NCBI RefSeq assembly: GCF_014647675.1
Contig: NZ_BMPQ01000006.1
Location: forward strand, 1-43,034
Length of the DNA stretch: 43,034 bases
Direction of reading: 5' to 3'
Source of the DNA: Streptomyces flaveus
GTDB taxonomy: Bacteria > Actinomycetota > Actinomycetes > Streptomycetales > Streptomycetaceae
The notes under the pieces were generated by a model. That model was not told where the DNA came from. It was given only the letters and a program-made list of their open reading frames with translations, and ran no database searches. Positions 41,212 to 43,034 of the stretch are shown here, piece by piece. The first letter of the stretch is position 1, and each line of letters starts with the position of its first letter. The position numbers were made by a program, and so were the translations under genes.

Positions 41212-41259
41212 GTACGCACGCCGTGCGTACCACTGGCGGGGTCAGGCTCCTGTGCGTAC
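41212..41259. promoter_or_regulatory. Operator in divergent adh/MmyB-like region
   Basis: GTACGCAC-GCC-GTGCGTAC (41212-41230) is a perfect 8-3-8 palindrome. A third copy of the half-site, GTGCGTAC, lies at 41252-41259, 32 bases before the regulator ATG. Both lie between the dehydrogenase and the divergent regulator, the expected place for autoregulation and target control. Confidence 0.7.
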
Positions 41260-41290
41260 GACCGGGAATCGGCGGTGAATACTGGATTGC

Positions 41291-42202
41291 ATGGACGAAC
41301 AGCCCGACCCCGCACACGAGCCCGGCACGGGCCTGGACCGCCGCGCCGAGCTCAGCGAGTTCCTGCGCACCCGGCGTGCCCGGCTGAAGCCGGAGGACGT
41401 GGGGCTGCCCGACTTCGGGCGGCACCGCCGGGTGCCGGGACTGCGCCGCGAGGAGCTGGCGCAGCTCGCCGGGGTGTCCGTGGCGTACTACACGCGCCTG
41501 GAGCAGGGCAACGGGCAGAACGTCTCGGCGGAGGTGCTGGACTCCATCGCGCGCGCCCTGCGCCTGACCGGTGCCGAGCACGCGCACCTCATGCACCTGG
41601 CGAAGCCGAAGCAGCACAAGAAGAAGCCGACCGCGCGGGCCCAGCAGGTGCGGGTCGCGCTGCGGCAGCTGCTGGACTCGATCGACGGTGTCCCGGCGTA
41701 CATCGTGGGGCGCCGCTCGGACATCCTGGCCTGGAACCGGATGGCCGCGGCGGTCTTCGGTGACTGGGCGGAGCTGCCGCCGCAGGAGCGGAACTGGGCG
41801 CGGCTGGTGTTCCTGAACCCCGCGTACCGCGAGCTGTTCGTGGAGTGGGACCAGAAGCAGTCCGACATGGTCAGCTATCTGCGCATGGACGCCGGTTGTC
41901 ATCCGGAGGACCCGCGGCTGTCCGCCCTGGTCGGTGAACTCTCCGTCAAGAGCAAGGAGTTCCGGCGGCTGTGGGCCACACACGACGTCAAGGAGAAGAG
42001 CCACGGCGTCAAGCGCCTGAGGCATCCGCTGGTCGGCGAGCTGACATTGTCCTTCGAGACGTTCAGCATGGTCGACGACGCCGAGCAGTCGCTGGTCACC
42101 TACCACGCCGAACCAGGCTCCCCGTCGGCCGAGGCCCTGCGTCTGCTGGCCAGTTGGGGCACGGATGCCACCCACGCCGGCAGGTCCGCTCCCCGGGCGT
42201 AG
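41291..42202 (+). CDS. XRE/MmyB-like helix-turn-helix regulator
   Basis: The 303-residue protein has an N-terminal XRE-type helix-turn-helix (about residues 18-95): [46 protein letters not shown] and [13 protein letters not shown] MmyB-type ligand domain follows (about 110-285), with [22 protein letters not shown] and [18 protein letters not shown], related to PAS-like lipid/fatty-acid pockets. This domain order is standard for regulators next to oxidoreductase genes in actinomycetes. The ATG start has no ribosome site in view (leaderless possible). It likely binds the GTACGCAC repeats upstream and controls the dehydrogenase. Confidence 0.93.
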   Translation: MDEQPDPAHEPGTGLDRRAELSEFLRTRRARLKPEDVGLPDFGRHRRVPGLRREELAQLAGVSVAYYTRLEQGNGQNVSAEVLDSIARALRLTGAEHAHLMHLAKPKQHKKKPTARAQQVRVALRQLLDSIDGVPAYIVGRRSDILAWNRMAAAVFGDWAELPPQERNWARLVFLNPAYRELFVEWDQKQSDMVSYLRMDAGCHPEDPRLSALVGELSVKSKEFRRLWATHDVKEKSHGVKRLRHPLVGELTLSFETFSMVDDAEQSLVTYHAEPGSPSAEALRLLASWGTDATHAGRSAPRA

Positions 42203-42238
42203 CACCCCGCCGCGAAAGCCGCTGAAGCCGCAGAAGTC

Positions 42239-43009
42239 CTATGGCCGGTACGGCGGAGCCGCCCCCCAGTTCCACTTCGGCACCGGCTGCTCAGCCGGAG
42301 GCACGGCGTCCGGACCGGAGAAGTACACCGCGAGCCGGGTCCCCCACTCCGCGTACGCGACGAAGGCCGAGCGGAACTCGGCGTCGGTCGGCAGGCCCGC
42401 CTCGTCCGCCGCGTCCTGGAGGAGGTTGACCCAGCGGCGGCGCTGCGCCTCGGTGATGCCCTTGCCGAGGTGTTTGGCGACCATGTGACCGTGGCCGCCC
42501 TGCGTCTCGGAGTAGGCCGGCGGGCCGCCGAAGACCTCGCCGAGCCAGAGCGCGACGTGCGAGGCGTGTTCGGGGGCGAGACCGGCGAAGACGGGGGCGA
42601 GGACGTCGTCCTTGACGACCTTGTCGTAGAAGGCCTCGGTGAGCCGGGTGAAGGCCTCGTCGCCGCCCGCCCAGGCGTACAGCGTCGGCACGGACGCGCC
42701 CGTGCCGCGTACGGTCGTCGGCTTATAGTGGCGCATCTCCTCGATGCAGCCCACGTACGGCCGGATCTCGGCGAGGAAGTCGGAGAACAGCTCCGACTTG
42801 CGGAAGCCCTCGATGTGGTCCTCGCTCGAGGTCCAGGTGATCCGCAGGATGAAGTGCTCGAAGTCCTCCTCGCAGCGCGCCAGTTCGTAGTCGACGCACT
42901 GCGGGGCCGCGGCGAGGTGGACGGCGGCACGGGTGTAGGCGGCCAGGAACTGCGCCGACTGCTGCTCGGGAATCCGGTACCTGATGTACTCGACAGTCTG
43001 AACAGTCAT
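42239..43009 (-). CDS. Fusion of ABM-like domain and group II truncated hemoglobin
   Basis: The 256-residue protein has an N-terminal antibiotic-biosynthesis-monooxygenase-like fold (about residues 1-98, with VEYIRYRIP, an AAPQCVDYELAR strand and HFILRITW) and a C-terminal group II truncated hemoglobin (about 108-235). In the globin part I see the B10 tyrosine in FYDKVVKDD (Y128), HVALWLGEVFGGP, the proximal F8 histidine in VAKHLGK (H180) and the family tryptophan at G8 (W193). The fusion is known from Streptomyces species; an S. avermitilis example has been described. Oxygen/NO chemistry is likely. I chose ATG at 43009 with GGGGGG just upstream; a GTG three codons earlier is possible. The tail is proline-rich. 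It ends 37 bases from the MmyB-like gene, convergently. Confidence 0.92.
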   Translation of the reverse strand: MTVQTVEYIRYRIPEQQSAQFLAAYTRAAVHLAAAPQCVDYELARCEEDFEHFILRITWTSSEDHIEGFRKSELFSDFLAEIRPYVGCIEEMRHYKPTTVRGTGASVPTLYAWAGGDEAFTRLTEAFYDKVVKDDVLAPVFAGLAPEHASHVALWLGEVFGGPPAYSETQGGHGHMVAKHLGKGITEAQRRRWVNLLQDAADEAGLPTDAEFRSAFVAYAEWGTRLAVYFSGPDAVPPAEQPVPKWNWGAAPPYRP

Positions 43010-43034
43010 ACCCCCCACACAAACACGAACGGCC

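Noticed and set aside
1..43034. CRISPR arrays, tRNA genes, prophage or transposase genes
   Set aside because: No regularly spaced repeats, tRNA-like cloverleaf or phage/transposase protein was recognised while reading both strands; a computational tRNA and IS scan would be needed to exclude them.

Overview
The window is high-GC DNA from a Streptomyces or very close relative. Evidence for this is the strong G/C bias at codon third positions, a mycothiol S-conjugate amidase (mycothiol is actinobacterial), GTP-type PEP carboxykinase, many GTG/TTG starts, 4-bp ATGA/GTGA gene overlaps, apparently leaderless promoters, and a G+C-rich intergenic repeat of a type I remember from many Streptomyces chromosomes. 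The gene order msrA - metB - sigma/membrane pair - marR - threonine ammonia-lyase - drrAB-type ABC transporter - greA - DUF4307 - mca - NB-ARC/TPR protein - DUF255 protein - pckG looks, from memory, like the S. coelicolor core around SCO4956-SCO4979. No rRNA operon, tRNA, CRISPR array, intact insertion sequence or prophage was seen.

Layout. 1-469: no gene; a long structured inverted repeat with 5S-rRNA-like sequence, then the dispersed repeat. 470-4874: a tight four-gene operon of a periplasmic-binding-like protein, a TelA-family protein, a lipoprotein fusing a binding-protein domain to a von Willebrand A (VWA) domain, and a small membrane/coiled-coil protein. 4875-8125: accessory-looking stretch with a DUF190 gene, a frameshifted crcB (fluoride channel) remnant, a CPA2 cation/proton antiporter and a membrane-anchored HNH nuclease, separated by large hairpins. 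8370-14392: pckG, a hemolysin III/TrhA protein, an MFS efflux pump with its TetR regulator, and a Mut7-C protein. 14409-18328: a hydrolase/methyltransferase pair and a DUF255 thioredoxin-fold protein. 18697-24435: a 1067-residue STAND ATPase, mca, DUF4307 and greA. 24516-31830: ABC exporter, threonine ammonia-lyase, MarR, a minimal sigma factor with a membrane partner, metB and a conserved hypothetical gene. 31964-37735: AI-2E family transporter, a HEAT-repeat gene coupled to a MerR-HEAT regulator, msrA, DUF4389 and DUF899. 37854-43009: a membrane Ser/Thr kinase, a zinc alcohol dehydrogenase divergent from an MmyB-like regulator, and a monooxygenase-like/truncated-hemoglobin fusion.

How parts fit. 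Several regulator/target pairs have candidate operators that can be read directly: TetR/MFS (11357-11371), MerR-HEAT/HEAT (33294-33312), MmyB-like/alcohol dehydrogenase (41212-41230 plus a third half-site), and a palindrome before the DrrAB-type exporter (26506-26521). Redox and thiol functions recur (Mca, MsrA, MetB, DUF255, DUF899, globin fusion), but I see no evidence that they form one regulon. The best candidates for under-described biology are the TelA/VWA/binding-protein operon, the 5S-like element at the left edge, the two-gene MerR/HEAT module and the membrane-anchored STAND protein.
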